A DNA stretch of 64,000 nt from the NCBI RefSeq assembly GCF_000758325.1, contig NZ_CP009459.1, forward strand, positions 496,001 through 560,000, written 5' to 3'. Made by a program: the position numbers and the translations under genes. This DNA comes from Cedecea neteri. GTDB taxonomy: Bacteria; Pseudomonadota; Gammaproteobacteria; Enterobacterales; Enterobacteriaceae. The notes beneath the pieces were generated by a model. It was not told the origin of the DNA and searched no databases. It worked only from the letters and a program-made list of their open reading frames with translations. Shown in pieces: positions 16,247 through 25,596 of the stretch; positions within the stretch are counted from its first letter, which is position 1, and every line of letters starts with the position of its first letter.

Positions 16247-17552
16247 ACACGGCGTCTCCACTATCACTCATTCGCTCTACATTTCCCATGCGTTCATAAA
16301 ACGCCACCAGCGTCTGCGCCGACTGGTTGTCCAGATAAAAACCGCGCTGTTGAAAACCACGCAGCAGTTCATGCAGGCGGAGTTTGTCATTTTTGCCCAC
16401 AGTTAGATTGGTCAGTAACAGAAGACGATCCTGATTCAGCACCAGCACTTTCCCTGCCCGACCACGCACCTGAATGAAGCCTGTACAGATTTCACTTTCC
16501 AACTCATTTATATACTTCCGATTTACTGTTGCCCTATCTTTTTTATCTTGGAATTGTTCAAGAGCAACAGTAAAAAATTGGTCAAAAGCGCCTTCAAGAT
16601 TTATTGCTTTATCTCTAACTTTAAGTTTACGATTATCAATAAACTCACCCAAATATCTGTTAAGTTCATTTAGTATCTGAGAGGAAGGGTCAGAATAATT
16701 TATTACATCTTGATAGACTTGCCATAACGGACGTTTTTTCTCACCCTTTTCCCATTGCAGCACCTCTAATGCAGAGAGCATCGGGAAAAGTTTTTCACAT
16801 TGACTTGAAAATAACTTGTAGCCGTAACGTTTTAACATATCGCGTTCAGAACTGGCTTTTTCACTATCAAGAATAAAAAATAATGACTTGCTTTTTGGTG
16901 CTCCTTCTTTCCAGTTATCAATGTTGAGCGCTAATTGAGCACACCAGCTGAAGGCATACAATCGAAGAGTATTAGTGAGTTCTTGTAAAAGATACTTTGG
17001 ATGTTCAGCTAAAAATGAAAGATCCGCCTGAAAACACTCCACCATGTAGGGTAGGTATGGTTGTTCTTCTGTGAACGGACCTCTTCCCAAAAAAGGTTTT
17101 ATATTTTCACCAAGTTTATCCATCATTTTTTGTTCAATGAAGTTTAGCTTGTCTTGTATAGGATAACTTAATGAAAAACCACCGATTAAATTAGAAAAAA
17201 GAATAGCTAGACGCTTATCTGCCGTAGAACCTACATTGATTTTTTCATCAGAGAATTGTGCATGGAATAGTAAAAAAAGCGGAGATACGCGGAAAATATC
17301 ATCGTTCGTAAAGTACATCTTTTCGAGTATTGACCAAAATTCTTGATCTTCAAGCATATCCTGCAAATCAGCTTTACAAGCTTTTTGAAATTGTACGAAA
17401 TCGTAGGCATCTATTTTATGTTTAAGTGCATAGCTAAGTACCAGACCAGTAACTATTTTCCAATTAATATTATTATTACTATTACGCACAGGTAAGTAGC
17501 TATCGACTGTATTAATTCTTACTTTCAATTTTTTTAGTGTTATGGGATACAT
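16227..17552 (-). CDS. dptG: DptG (DndG), subunit of phosphorothioation-dependent restriction
   Basis: A 441-residue protein with the size and place of DptG between dptF and dptH. It is mostly helical and has no catalytic motif that I can identify, in line with the family, whose biochemical role is poorly defined. The C-terminal region (VLVLNQDRLLLLTNLTVG, RLHELLRGFQQRGFYLDNQSAQTLVAFYERMGN, split here) is the most family-like part. The ATG at 17552 has a strong GGAGGGA ribosome site inside the dptF end; only four bases separate the two genes. It overlaps dptH downstream. AT-rich in its middle, as are most genes of the island. Confidence 0.88.
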   Translation of the reverse strand: MYPITLKKLKVRINTVDSYLPVRNSNNNINWKIVTGLVLSYALKHKIDAYDFVQFQKACKADLQDMLEDQEFWSILEKMYFTNDDIFRVSPLFLLFHAQFSDEKINVGSTADKRLAILFSNLIGGFSLSYPIQDKLNFIEQKMMDKLGENIKPFLGRGPFTEEQPYLPYMVECFQADLSFLAEHPKYLLQELTNTLRLYAFSWCAQLALNIDNWKEGAPKSKSLFFILDSEKASSERDMLKRYGYKLFSSQCEKLFPMLSALEVLQWEKGEKKRPLWQVYQDVINYSDPSSQILNELNRYLGEFIDNRKLKVRDKAINLEGAFDQFFTVALEQFQDKKDRATVNRKYINELESEICTGFIQVRGRAGKVLVLNQDRLLLLTNLTVGKNDKLRLHELLRGFQQRGFYLDNQSAQTLVAFYERMGNVERMSDSGDAVYVRKTV

Positions 17553-17556
17553 TATG

Positions 17557-19206
17557 TTATCCCTCCATGTAGCTAATTGAAATTATGTCGTCATCTGCTT
17601 TTGCACGATAAACCATGGACCTACCATCGTAGAATTTTATGTCACTACTAGACTTAGCCTGTTCAGTAATTAACTCAACTAGCTCATCCAATAGGACTAT
17701 GGCATTTTTATCGTATTTATTCGGGCGATATCCATTGTTCAACTTATGCAAAAGTTCAAAGAGGTTGAGCCCAATACGAATAGGAGGAAGAGAGTGCTGT
17801 CCAACTTTTAAATATATATCAAAACCAGTTGAAAGGGTCGTATTCTTATTACGGATCGCGTCCCAGTCAGGCTTTAATTCTACTGGTGCAGTTATTTTAA
17901 CCCCACCAAATTCGCCCAAAAAAAACTCTTCTTTTTGCATACTTAATTCCGGTGCTTTTCGGTTGGCATAGCGTTGAATAGCAGCGATAAGTTCAAAAGT
18001 ATAGAAGCGATTCAGTAATTTTTTTTGTTCAGGGGCTGCAGTATAATTTCTATGCAGACGCCAGATTTCTGAGTAATGTTCAAACAACGATTCTTTAAAG
18101 AATTCTGAAAAATTATGGTGATAGTCATTTCCCAATAATTCATGTTGCAAAAGCCAAAAAAGCCGGATCAATGAGGTTGCATCACCTGGCTTAACGCACT
18201 GGCGATCAAACTTAATGTACAACGTATCAAGTGCGACTAAAAAATCATCGAGTTCTGCATCGACCAGCCCAAGCTCATAGCGTAAAATAAACTGATCAAG
18301 CTCATAAGTATGCAATCTAGCGGGATCGAAATCAGATACCTTTTTAATCAGATCATTTTCTACACCAGTGAAAAGATTATCAAATAAGTAACCTGGCCCC
18401 ATCAGCAGATGATGTAGAAAATCTAATAGAGTTCTGGTTGTTACAAACTGGTCTTTAATTAATCGGGCTTTGAATAGCTGCGTAATTAAAATATTCTGTA
18501 CACCAGGCAAGCAAAGCAATTTAAAGTTTGCGACTTCTTTTAGATCTGGATTAACTGACTCATCGCTCCGAAAGATAAACTGAAATAAATTATTATCATC
18601 ATCGCGAGTTAAATTATCTAATAAGCTTTTAATAAATGGTGAATAGTTTTTATTTTCGTCAAACTGGAATTTAGGGTAATGTTCAAAATCAAAAAAAGAA
18701 CAATTCTCGTTACGGTAAGGACGGCTTGCATCCTGCTGCCCTGATAAAAATGAGTCAATTGCAGACCGGATCACCTTATGGCATTCAGCACCTTCTCGGG
18801 CAAAGTTAGCAAGCATTCCGGTGTTGATGCCAATGAGCAATGGAGATGACTGCTGATGATGATTAGCAAATAACTCATTCAAAGCATCAATGGCCGATTG
18901 TCGAGGGGCAAAGCTATGAGTGGCATCCAGATGAAAAATAAATCTCCGCTGATAACGCGGATCTGACTGACAGCGGGTTAAAATCTCGGATTTTCCGTCC
19001 CCGCTACTACCACACAAAAAAATGATTTCACCGAGTTTAGCAACATCCAGATAGCGTTGTAATTCGGTTTCAATCTCTTGTTTAACAAAAAGTTGTTCCT
19101 TTAACTGATCGAAATCATTCTTTTGTCGATCTGTCACCGTAGTAACTGAAAACGAAGATGACTTCGCAAGTACACCTAACGCTTTACGTAATGTGATCGC
19201 GCTCAT
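17557..19206 (-). CDS. dptF: DptF (DndF), ATPase subunit of phosphorothioation-dependent restriction
   Basis: A 549-residue P-loop protein. Walker A GSSGDGKS is at residues 66-73 (FLCGSSGDGKSEIL), followed by RFIFHLDATHSFAPRQSAIDAL, typical of DptF. A large helical domain and a C-terminal beta region (GGVKITAPVELKPDWDAI) complete it. DptF heads the restriction operon dptF-dptG-dptH-endonuclease. The start at 19206 lacks an obvious strong ribosome site (AGAGAA is 10 bases upstream). Upstream is an AT-rich 330-bp gap ending at leuX; a possible TATAAA -10 lies at 19241-19246. No TACG-N10-CGTA site is present there, so this operon is not under the same DndB operator as dndBCDE. Confidence 0.9.
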   Translation of the reverse strand: MSAITLRKALGVLAKSSSFSVTTVTDRQKNDFDQLKEQLFVKQEIETELQRYLDVAKLGEIIFLCGSSGDGKSEILTRCQSDPRYQRRFIFHLDATHSFAPRQSAIDALNELFANHHQQSSPLLIGINTGMLANFAREGAECHKVIRSAIDSFLSGQQDASRPYRNENCSFFDFEHYPKFQFDENKNYSPFIKSLLDNLTRDDDNNLFQFIFRSDESVNPDLKEVANFKLLCLPGVQNILITQLFKARLIKDQFVTTRTLLDFLHHLLMGPGYLFDNLFTGVENDLIKKVSDFDPARLHTYELDQFILRYELGLVDAELDDFLVALDTLYIKFDRQCVKPGDATSLIRLFWLLQHELLGNDYHHNFSEFFKESLFEHYSEIWRLHRNYTAAPEQKKLLNRFYTFELIAAIQRYANRKAPELSMQKEEFFLGEFGGVKITAPVELKPDWDAIRNKNTTLSTGFDIYLKVGQHSLPPIRIGLNLFELLHKLNNGYRPNKYDKNAIVLLDELVELITEQAKSSSDIKFYDGRSMVYRAKADDDIISISYMEG

Positions 19207-19539
19207 AACTTCATGTTCTCTAAAGTAAGAATTAGCCTATTTTATACGAGCTAATTAATGATCTCCATAGAACTTTTACTTGATTCATTACAGAAAACCA
19301 CTAATACCTTGAACATTAAAAGTGATATTTATAATTTCTATTACTGCGGAAATTATTATGTAATTACTAGCACCAACTACTAATTTAAGTAGTTGACTTT
19401 CTGAAGTCACACATAACCATTACTTATCGAACACACTAGTTAAGAATAATTATTTCCAGTGTAATAATAAAACAAGGATAATTTCTAATTCTCAGACACA
19501 AAAAAAGCCACCCGTAGGTAGCTTTCATTTGCATATCGA
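19207..19539. other. AT-rich gap between dptF and leuX, probable dptF promoter and island end
   Basis: No gene is visible. A candidate dptF promoter -10 (19241-19246, minus strand) sits between inverted ATTAGC (19231-19236) and GCTAAT (19250-19255) arms. A perfect 8-bp-arm palindrome, CAACTACT/AGTAGTTG around AATTTA, spans 19374-19395. The region directly adjoins the 3' end of the tRNA, the usual integration side for genomic islands, but no second copy of the tRNA end was found in the window. Confidence 0.5.
19500..19523 (-). terminator. Intrinsic terminator of leuX
   Basis: Reading the minus strand: AGCTACC-TACG-GGTGGCT stem (one G-U pair) followed by seven T. It begins 17 bases after the tRNA 3' end. 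Confidence 0.85.
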
Positions 19540-19624
19540 TGGTGCCGAAGGCCGGACTCGAACCGGCACGTATTTCTACGGTTGATTTTGAATCAACTGC
19601 GTCTACCGATTTCGCCACTTCGGC
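19540..19624 (-). tRNA. leuX: tRNA-Leu(CAA)
   Basis: 85-nt class II tRNA with encoded CCA. The acceptor arms GCCGAAG/CTTCGGC pair, the long variable arm is present, and the anticodon loop TTCAAAA gives anticodon CAA, reading UUG. The sequence is that of enterobacterial leuX. Its 3' end points toward the dnd/dpt genes, consistent with use as an integration hotspot. Confidence 0.97.
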
Positions 19625-19652
19625 ACTGAAGGGGTATGCGGAAACGCTGTGG

Positions 19653-19680
19653 ATTATACCTGTCGCTGGCGGCCTTGCAA
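19653..19680 (-). promoter_or_regulatory. leuX promoter
   Basis: On the minus strand TTGCAA (-35, 19675-19680), a 16-bp spacer and a perfect TATAAT (-10, 19653-19658), 28 bp before the mature tRNA 5' end. A GC-rich stretch follows the -10, as in stable-RNA promoters. Confidence 0.85.
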
Positions 19681-19830
19681 GCGGCGCTGTGCGTAAGTGG
19701 CGTTAAGTGCTGAATTTTTCAGCGGCCTGCCGTTTTCTTCCCAGTCACTTCTATGAACAACTCTGCGGTTTACATTCCCGCTCGTTTGCGATGTGATTTG
19801 CTTTCAGCCTGGCCACCCAACGGAGCCCCC

Positions 19831-20889
19831 ATGCCCAATCCCAACCCCACATCCCCCATGCGCGTCGCTATCATCGGGCCGGGGCAGATCGCCGAGAACG
19901 TGCACGCGGCTTACTATGCGACTAATCCTTCTCTGGTGTTAGTGGCGGCCTGCGGACGCGATCTGGCGCGTACTCGGGCATTTGCGGATAAGTTAAATAT
20001 TCCCTCTGCATACGACGATGTCGGGCAGATGCTGCGTGAGGCGAAGCCGGAGATCGTCAGTGTTTGCTCGCCCAATATTCTGCACTTCGAGCATGTGATG
20101 CAGGCGCTGGAGGCGGGTTGCCATGTGCTCTGCGAGAAGCCTCCGGCGATGACGGTGGCGCAGGCAGACGAGATGCGGCAAGCGGCGCAAAAGGCCAACC
20201 GCGTGCTGGCCTACAATTTCCATCATCGCTTTGCGCTGGACAGCGCCCTGCTGCGCGAGCAGGTTCAGGCCGGGGCGCTGGGGGATGTCTATATCACCAC
20301 GGCCAAAGCGCTGCGCCGCAGCGGCGTGCCGTCGTGGGGAAATTTCATCAGCAAGGATTCGCAGGGCGGCGGCCCGCTGATCGATCTCGGCATTCATATG
20401 CTCGACGCCGCGCTTTACGTGCTCGGCTTCCCGAAGGTGACGCGGGTGATGGCCCACAGCTTCCGCAGGCTGGGCAACACCAAAAACAGCGGCCAGTTTG
20501 GCGAGTGGGATCCGGCGCTTTATACGGTTGAAGACGCGCTGTTCGGCGTGGTGGAGTTCGAGGGCGGCGGCATTCTACGTTTAGACACCTCTTTTATTCT
20601 CAACGTGGAAGAAACCTCGCAAATGAACGTTGAATTCTGCGGTGAACGCGCCGGTGCCAGGCTGTTCCCGACCCATATTTATCACGACCGCGACGGCAAG
20701 CTGGAAACGCTCCAGCGCCGGGAGACAGCCGACGATCGCCGCCATTTCCGCGCCATGGAAAGCTTTGTCCGCCACGTTCAGGGCGAGGCGGCTATGGTGG
20801 CCGATGCCGAACAGGGTTATGTCGTGCAGCAGATCGTCGCCTCGCTCTACGCTTCGGCGGAACAGGGCGGCGGCTGGGTAACGCTTTAG
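19831..20889 (+). CDS. Gfo/Idh/MocA family NAD(P)-dependent oxidoreductase
   Basis: A 352-residue sugar- or polyol-type dehydrogenase. An N-terminal Rossmann fold starts with [14 protein letters not shown] and includes the family's CEKPPA motif (lysine of the EKP signature, near residue 120). A C-terminal alpha/beta domain has [21 protein letters not shown], the usual GG-x-DxG-x-H catalytic segment. The start at 19831 has GGAG five bases upstream; the open frame extends to 19753 without a ribosome site, and 19858 is another possible start. The substrate cannot be predicted. It lies between leuX and ahr, and has no partner transporter, so it is probably a single-gene unit. Confidence 0.85.
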   Translation: MPNPNPTSPMRVAIIGPGQIAENVHAAYYATNPSLVLVAACGRDLARTRAFADKLNIPSAYDDVGQMLREAKPEIVSVCSPNILHFEHVMQALEAGCHVLCEKPPAMTVAQADEMRQAAQKANRVLAYNFHHRFALDSALLREQVQAGALGDVYITTAKALRRSGVPSWGNFISKDSQGGGPLIDLGIHMLDAALYVLGFPKVTRVMAHSFRRLGNTKNSGQFGEWDPALYTVEDALFGVVEFEGGGILRLDTSFILNVEETSQMNVEFCGERAGARLFPTHIYHDRDGKLETLQRRETADDRRHFRAMESFVRHVQGEAAMVADAEQGYVVQQIVASLYASAEQGGGWVTL

Positions 20890-20971
20890 TCCGGCAGGGC
20901 ACATTCCACCAGGTTCCAGTCTCGCCCAATGTTCTAAACTGGTTGCAGAGCCCAACACAGAGGAAGAGCGA

Positions 20972-21991
20972 ATGTCTGTTATCAAAAGTTATGCCGCGCC
21001 AAAGGCCGGTGCGGAGCTGGCGCTTCAGGATTTCGACGCGGGGGATCTGCTGCCGGAGGATGTCGAGGTTAAGGTCGATTATTGCGGCATCTGCCATTCC
21101 GATCTGTCGATGATCGACAACGAATGGGGGTTCTCGCAGTATCCGCTGGTTGCCGGGCATGAGGTGATTGGCCGCGTGCATGCGCTGGGGTCGGCAGCAC
21201 AGAACAAAGGGCTAAAAGTCGGCCAACGCGTCGGCATCGGCTGGACGGCAAGAAGCTGCGGCCACTGCGATGCGTGTATCAGCGGCAGCCAGATCAACTG
21301 CCAGCAGGGCAGCACCGCAACCATTATGAATCGCGGCGGCTTCGCCGATAAAATTCGAGCAGACTGGCAATGGGTTATCCCGCTACCGGACTCCATTGAT
21401 ATCGAGTCCGCCGGGCCGCTGCTGTGCGGCGGTATCACGGTGTTTAAACCGCTGCTGATGCACCATATCACCGCCACCAGCCGCGTGGGCGTGATCGGCA
21501 TCGGCGGCCTCGGACATATCGCCATCAAGCTGCTGCATGCCATGGGCTGCGAGGTGACGGCGTTCAGCTCTAACCCATCCAAAAAAGAAGAAGTGCTGGC
21601 GATGGGCGCGGATAAAGTGGTGAACAGCCGCGATCCGGCCGAGTTAACCGCGCTGGCAGGCCAGTTTGATCTGATTATCAATACTGTCAACGTCGACCTG
21701 GACTGGATGCCGTACTTCAAGGCGCTGGCGTACGGCGGCAACTTCCACACGGTTGGCGCGGTAATGAAGCCGTTCGAAGTCCCGGCCTTCACTCTGATTG
21801 CCGGGGACCGCAGCATCTCCGGGTCGGCAACCGGCTCCCCGCCCGAGCTGCGTTCGCTGATGAAGCTGGCGGGCCGGACGAAGGTGCAGCCGCAGATCGA
21901 GCTGTACCCGATGTCGAAAATCAACGAAGCCATCAGGCATGTGCGCGACGGCAAAGCACGCTACCGCGTGGTGCTGAAAGCGGATTTCTGA
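20972..21991 (+). CDS. ahr: NADPH-dependent aldehyde reductase Ahr
   Basis: A 339-residue zinc-dependent medium-chain alcohol dehydrogenase, the same length as E. coli Ahr (YjgB), which reduces a broad range of aldehydes with NADPH. Catalytic zinc ligands lie in CGICHSD and GHEVIG. The structural zinc cysteines are in [15 protein letters not shown]. The nucleotide-binding [17 protein letters not shown] follows near residue 170. The ribosome site AGGAAGAG lies just before the ATG. In E. coli the gene also sits next to leuX, so this marks return to core synteny. A strong terminator follows the stop. Confidence 0.93.
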   Translation: MSVIKSYAAPKAGAELALQDFDAGDLLPEDVEVKVDYCGICHSDLSMIDNEWGFSQYPLVAGHEVIGRVHALGSAAQNKGLKVGQRVGIGWTARSCGHCDACISGSQINCQQGSTATIMNRGGFADKIRADWQWVIPLPDSIDIESAGPLLCGGITVFKPLLMHHITATSRVGVIGIGGLGHIAIKLLHAMGCEVTAFSSNPSKKEEVLAMGADKVVNSRDPAELTALAGQFDLIINTVNVDLDWMPYFKALAYGGNFHTVGAVMKPFEVPAFTLIAGDRSISGSATGSPPELRSLMKLAGRTKVQPQIELYPMSKINEAIRHVRDGKARYRVVLKADF

Positions 21992-21997
21992 TGTAAG

Positions 21998-22021
21998 AAA
22001 GGCTCCCGAGGGAGCCTTTTT
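21998..22021. terminator. Shared terminator between ahr and dhaK
   Basis: AAAGGCTCCC-GA-GGGAGCCTTTTT, with A and T runs on either side, in the 32-bp gap between two convergent genes. It can serve both strands. Confidence 0.9.
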
Positions 22022-22023
22022 AG

Positions 22024-23664
22024 TTACTTCACCAGCCCGGCAAATACCGCCGCCACGGCGACCGCCCCTGGATCTTTCACCCCATCGAGGTTGTCGCTGT
22101 TCACATAGGACGAGCGCCCGGCGTTGGCTTTTTGCATCTTCGCCGTATCATTCGCGCCCTTCTCTGCTGCCTTCGCGGCGGCGTTCAGGTCTTTATCCCT
22201 CAGTGCTTCGAGCGCAGGCTGCAGGGCGTCGATTAACGTTCTGTCGCCCAGATCCGCCCCGCCGTAGCGCTTCATCTGCGCCAGGCCAAACAGCAGGGAC
22301 TCCGCCAGCGGCTGCTTCTCACTGACTTTTTGCCCGGCGGCGGTGAAGAAGATCGACATCAGCACACCGCTGGAGCCGCCCATCACCGTTGCCAGCCGCT
22401 CGCCCACCAGCCCCAGCAGCGCGGCGGCGTCGTTCAGAGGCAGCTTGTCTTTATCGTTCAGGTGGACGATGTCGCGCGCACCTTCGGCAAAGGTTGAGCC
22501 GGTATCGCCGTCGCCCACTTTGGCGTCCAGCGCGTTGAGGTGGTTTTCCTGAGCGATCAGCGTTTGGGTCACGCTTGCTACCAGGGCTTTCACCTCATCG
22601 TTGGCAGAAGGTTTTACCGCGTGGTCTTCACGGATAACCGCCTGCTTCTGCTCCGGCATCTTGTGGTATTTCACCATCGGCTGCCAGCCTGCGGTTTCCA
22701 CGTCAGATTCAAGCGCCTGAATAAAGTCCGGGCTCAGCTTAATGGCGGAGAGCGAGAAGCCTTTCATGTCCAGGGCGCTGACCAGCGGCGCGGGGCCGAT
22801 AAGATATTTGATCTGCGAACCGAGATCCGAATGCATCAGCTCTTTGGTCAGCAGCGCCATTTCCAGCGAGGAAACGCCGCCGAGATTGTTGATCAATACC
22901 GCCAGGTCGCTCTCTTTGCCCGTCGCTTTGCGAAGGTGCTTCACCAGCGTGGCAATCACTTCTTTGCTGTTTTGGGTGTCCACCGTGCTGGCACCCGGCT
23001 CGCCGTGAATGCCCAACCCAAGCTCGACATGGCCGCCTTTAATGCGCCCTTCTTCTTCCTCGCTGCCCGGCAGGTTGCAGGTTTGCATCGCCACGCCCAT
23101 GCTGGCAATGCTGTCGCAGGCTTTCTGCGCGATGTCCCGCACGTCGCCGAGAGATTTGCCCTGCTCTGCAGCATGGCCCGCAATTTTGTGGACTAATGCC
23201 GTGCCGGCGATGCCGCGCGGCTGTTTGTTGCCCGGCAGTGAGATGTCGTCGCCGACGATCACCATCTCGACCTTCAGCCCGTGCTTTTTGGCTTTCTCGG
23301 CGGCCAGGCCGAAGTTCAGCCTGTCACCAGTGTAGTTTTTGACGATCAGCAGGCAACCGCGATCCCCGGTCACGCCGACGATCGCATTCAGCACCGCATC
23401 CACGCTCGGGGAGGCAAACAGGTCGCCGCACACCGCCGCAGTCAGCATCCCTTTGCCAACGAAGCCCACGTGCGCCGGTTCATGGCCGGAGCCGCCGCCG
23501 GAAATGATCGCCACTTTGCTTTTGTCCCAGTCACTGCGGGCCACCACGCGGATGGCCGGATCGATATCCAGCCGCACAAGGTTGCGGTAACGGGAACTGA
23601 CAATGACGCCTTCGATGGCATCGTTAACCAACTGCTTGCGATCGTTATAAAAGAATCTGGACAT
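22024..23664 (-). CDS. dhaK: ATP-dependent single-chain dihydroxyacetone kinase
   Basis: A 546-residue fusion of DhaK-like (residues 1-330) and DhaL-like (about 350-546) domains, the layout of ATP-dependent glycerone kinase of Citrobacter freundii. It phosphorylates dihydroxyacetone to DHAP. The substrate-binding GGGSGHEPAHVG lies at residues 57-68, and the histidine that binds the substrate covalently is H220 (GIHGEPGAS). The nucleotide-binding DhaL motif is LDAKVGDGDTGSTFA, with GGSSGVLMSIFF further on. No PTS-type DhaM is near, consistent with ATP use. It is a lone gene here, without glycerol dehydrogenase or a dha regulator, and is absent from this place in E. coli. Confidence 0.92.
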   Translation of the reverse strand: MSRFFYNDRKQLVNDAIEGVIVSSRYRNLVRLDIDPAIRVVARSDWDKSKVAIISGGGSGHEPAHVGFVGKGMLTAAVCGDLFASPSVDAVLNAIVGVTGDRGCLLIVKNYTGDRLNFGLAAEKAKKHGLKVEMVIVGDDISLPGNKQPRGIAGTALVHKIAGHAAEQGKSLGDVRDIAQKACDSIASMGVAMQTCNLPGSEEEEGRIKGGHVELGLGIHGEPGASTVDTQNSKEVIATLVKHLRKATGKESDLAVLINNLGGVSSLEMALLTKELMHSDLGSQIKYLIGPAPLVSALDMKGFSLSAIKLSPDFIQALESDVETAGWQPMVKYHKMPEQKQAVIREDHAVKPSANDEVKALVASVTQTLIAQENHLNALDAKVGDGDTGSTFAEGARDIVHLNDKDKLPLNDAAALLGLVGERLATVMGGSSGVLMSIFFTAAGQKVSEKQPLAESLLFGLAQMKRYGGADLGDRTLIDALQPALEALRDKDLNAAAKAAEKGANDTAKMQKANAGRSSYVNSDNLDGVKDPGAVAVAAVFAGLVK

Positions 23665-23800
23665 AGCTTTCCCTGGTTGTGTAAGAGATCAGCCAAGCAT
23701 AGTCCTTTGCCGGGCCGAGGGGGTAAACCTGGGAAGATCCTGATGCTCAATTCGTGCGGAAGGCTATGCTTTAGACAAATGTTGCCACAGGGAAACGCTC

Positions 23801-25303
23801 ATGACTGAACCACTGCTGATTGCCAGAACCAAAGAGACTGAACTGCATATTCTGCCCAACATGGCGAACCGCCACGGGTTAATCACCGGCGCAACCGGGA
23901 CGGGCAAAACCGTGACGTTGCAGAAGCTGGCTGAGTCCTTCTCAGAGATTGGCGTGCCGGTGTTTATGGCCGACGTGAAGGGAGATTTAACCGGCGTGGC
24001 CGAAGAAGGTACCGAGTCTGAGAAGCTGCTCGCCAGGCTTGCCAATATCGGCGTGACGGACTGGTCACCGCACGGCAACCCGGTGGTGCTATGGGATATC
24101 TTCGGCGAGAAAGGCCATCCGGTTCGCGCCACCGTCTGCGATCTTGGGCCTTTGCTACTGGCGCGGCTGCTGAACCTGAACGACGTGCAAAGCGGCGTAC
24201 TGCAGATCATTTTCCGCATTTCGGACGACCAGGGCCTGCCGCTGCTGGACTTTAAAGATCTGCGCGCCCTGACCCAATACATCGGCGATAACGCCAAAGC
24301 CTTCCAGACACAGTACGGCAATATCAGCAGCGCTTCCGTCGGCGCCATCCAGCGCGGGCTGCTTTCTCTTGAGCAGCAGGGCGCGGAGTATTTCTTCGGC
24401 GAGCCGATGCTCGACATCAAAGACTGGATGCGTACCGACTCAAACGGCAAAGGGATCATCAACATTCTGTCGGCGGAAAAGCTCTACCAGATGCCGAAGT
24501 TGTACGCCGCCAGCCTGCTGTGGATGCTGTCTGAACTTTACGAGCAGTTGCCGGAAGCGGGCGATCTCGACAAGCCGAAGCTGGTGTTCTTCTTCGACGA
24601 AGCGCACCTGCTGTTTAACGACGCCCCGCAGGTGCTGCTGGATAAAATCGAGCAGGTGATCCGCCTGATCCGTTCCAAAGCCGTGGGCGTGTACTTTGTG
24701 ACGCAAAATCCGTCCGATGTGCCCGACATCGTACTCGGCCAGCTCGGTAACCGCGTCCAGCACGCTCTGCGCGCCTTTACGCCCAAAGACCAGAAGGCGG
24801 TGAAAGCGGCGGCACAGACTATGCGGGCGAATCCGGCTTTCGATACCGAAAATGCTATTCAGGAGCTGGGCACCGGCGAGGCGCTAATCTCCTTCCTCGA
24901 CGCAAAGGGCAGCCCGACGATGGTCGAGCGCGCGATGGTGATCGCCCCTTGTTCGCGCATGGGGCCGGTAACGGACGACGAGCGTAACGGCCTGTTGAAT
25001 CACTCCCCGCTGTACGGCAAGTATGACGAAGTGATTGACCGGGAGTCGGCCTACGAGATCCTTCAAAAAGGCGTACAGGCCGCGGGAGAGCAACAGGACT
25101 CGCCGCCGGCCAAAGGCCAGAGCGTGGCGGTGGATGACGGGATCCTCGGCGGGCTAAAAGATATTCTGTTCGGTAGCACCGGACCTCGAGGCGGCAAGCG
25201 CGACGGCGTGGTGCAGACTATGGCGAAGAGCGCGGCGCGGCAGGTGACGAACCAGATTATTCGCGGCGTGCTGGGCAGCATTATGGGAGGGCGTAAGCGG
25301 TAG
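23801..25303 (+). CDS. yjgR: YjgR, HerA-like ATPase (DUF853)
   Basis: A 500-residue P-loop NTPase of the HerA/VirB4-like DUF853 family. Walker [10 protein letters not shown] is at about residues 29-37 and the Walker B segment [11 protein letters not shown] at about residues 260-270. [13 protein letters not shown] and [20 protein letters not shown] are typical of YjgR. The C-terminus is glycine-rich. Its function in E. coli is not established; DNA or protein translocation is inferred from the fold. The start at 23801 is the first in frame and lies after AGGGAAACGCTC. It occupies the same relative place as in E. coli (near ahr and lptG). Confidence 0.93.
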   Translation: MTEPLLIARTKETELHILPNMANRHGLITGATGTGKTVTLQKLAESFSEIGVPVFMADVKGDLTGVAEEGTESEKLLARLANIGVTDWSPHGNPVVLWDIFGEKGHPVRATVCDLGPLLLARLLNLNDVQSGVLQIIFRISDDQGLPLLDFKDLRALTQYIGDNAKAFQTQYGNISSASVGAIQRGLLSLEQQGAEYFFGEPMLDIKDWMRTDSNGKGIINILSAEKLYQMPKLYAASLLWMLSELYEQLPEAGDLDKPKLVFFFDEAHLLFNDAPQVLLDKIEQVIRLIRSKAVGVYFVTQNPSDVPDIVLGQLGNRVQHALRAFTPKDQKAVKAAAQTMRANPAFDTENAIQELGTGEALISFLDAKGSPTMVERAMVIAPCSRMGPVTDDERNGLLNHSPLYGKYDEVIDRESAYEILQKGVQAAGEQQDSPPAKGQSVAVDDGILGGLKDILFGSTGPRGGKRDGVVQTMAKSAARQVTNQIIRGVLGSIMGGRKR

Positions 25304-25596
25304 TTTCTGCGATTTCCCCCTCACCCTAACCCTCTCCCTCAAGGGAGAGGGGATCTTTCTCTTTCTACCCGTTCAATTGCGCCATTGTTTCTTTCCTCCT
25401 CTCCCTTCCAGGGAGAGGGGACATTCCTTTTTCTACCCGTTCAGTTGAGCCATTGTTTCTTTCCCCCTCTCCCTTCCAGGGAGAGGGTCGGGGTGAGGGT
25501 AATAACCCCTGCAATAACAGCCACATGACTCACCAGGCCTGTTTTGTGCTAGATTACGCCGGTTTTTGGAAATCAGTCAGAAGAAAAGATTAAATA
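25304..25596. repeat. Palindromic CCCTCTCCC repeat cluster (REP-like)
   Basis: Between yjgR and yqeG, bases 25317-25500 contain three palindromic units (CCCTCTCCC, short loop, GGGAGAGGG). The linker TTTCTACCCGTTCA is repeated with a 68-bp period at about 25363 and 25431. The unit ends read CCCTCACCCTAACC and GGGTGAGGG. The rest (25505-25596) should hold the yqeG promoter. Confidence 0.8.

Noticed and set aside
19436-19618. 60-codon minus-strand frame beginning MAKSVDAVDSKS
   Set aside because: It is a read-through of the leuX tRNA gene itself, a common artefact.
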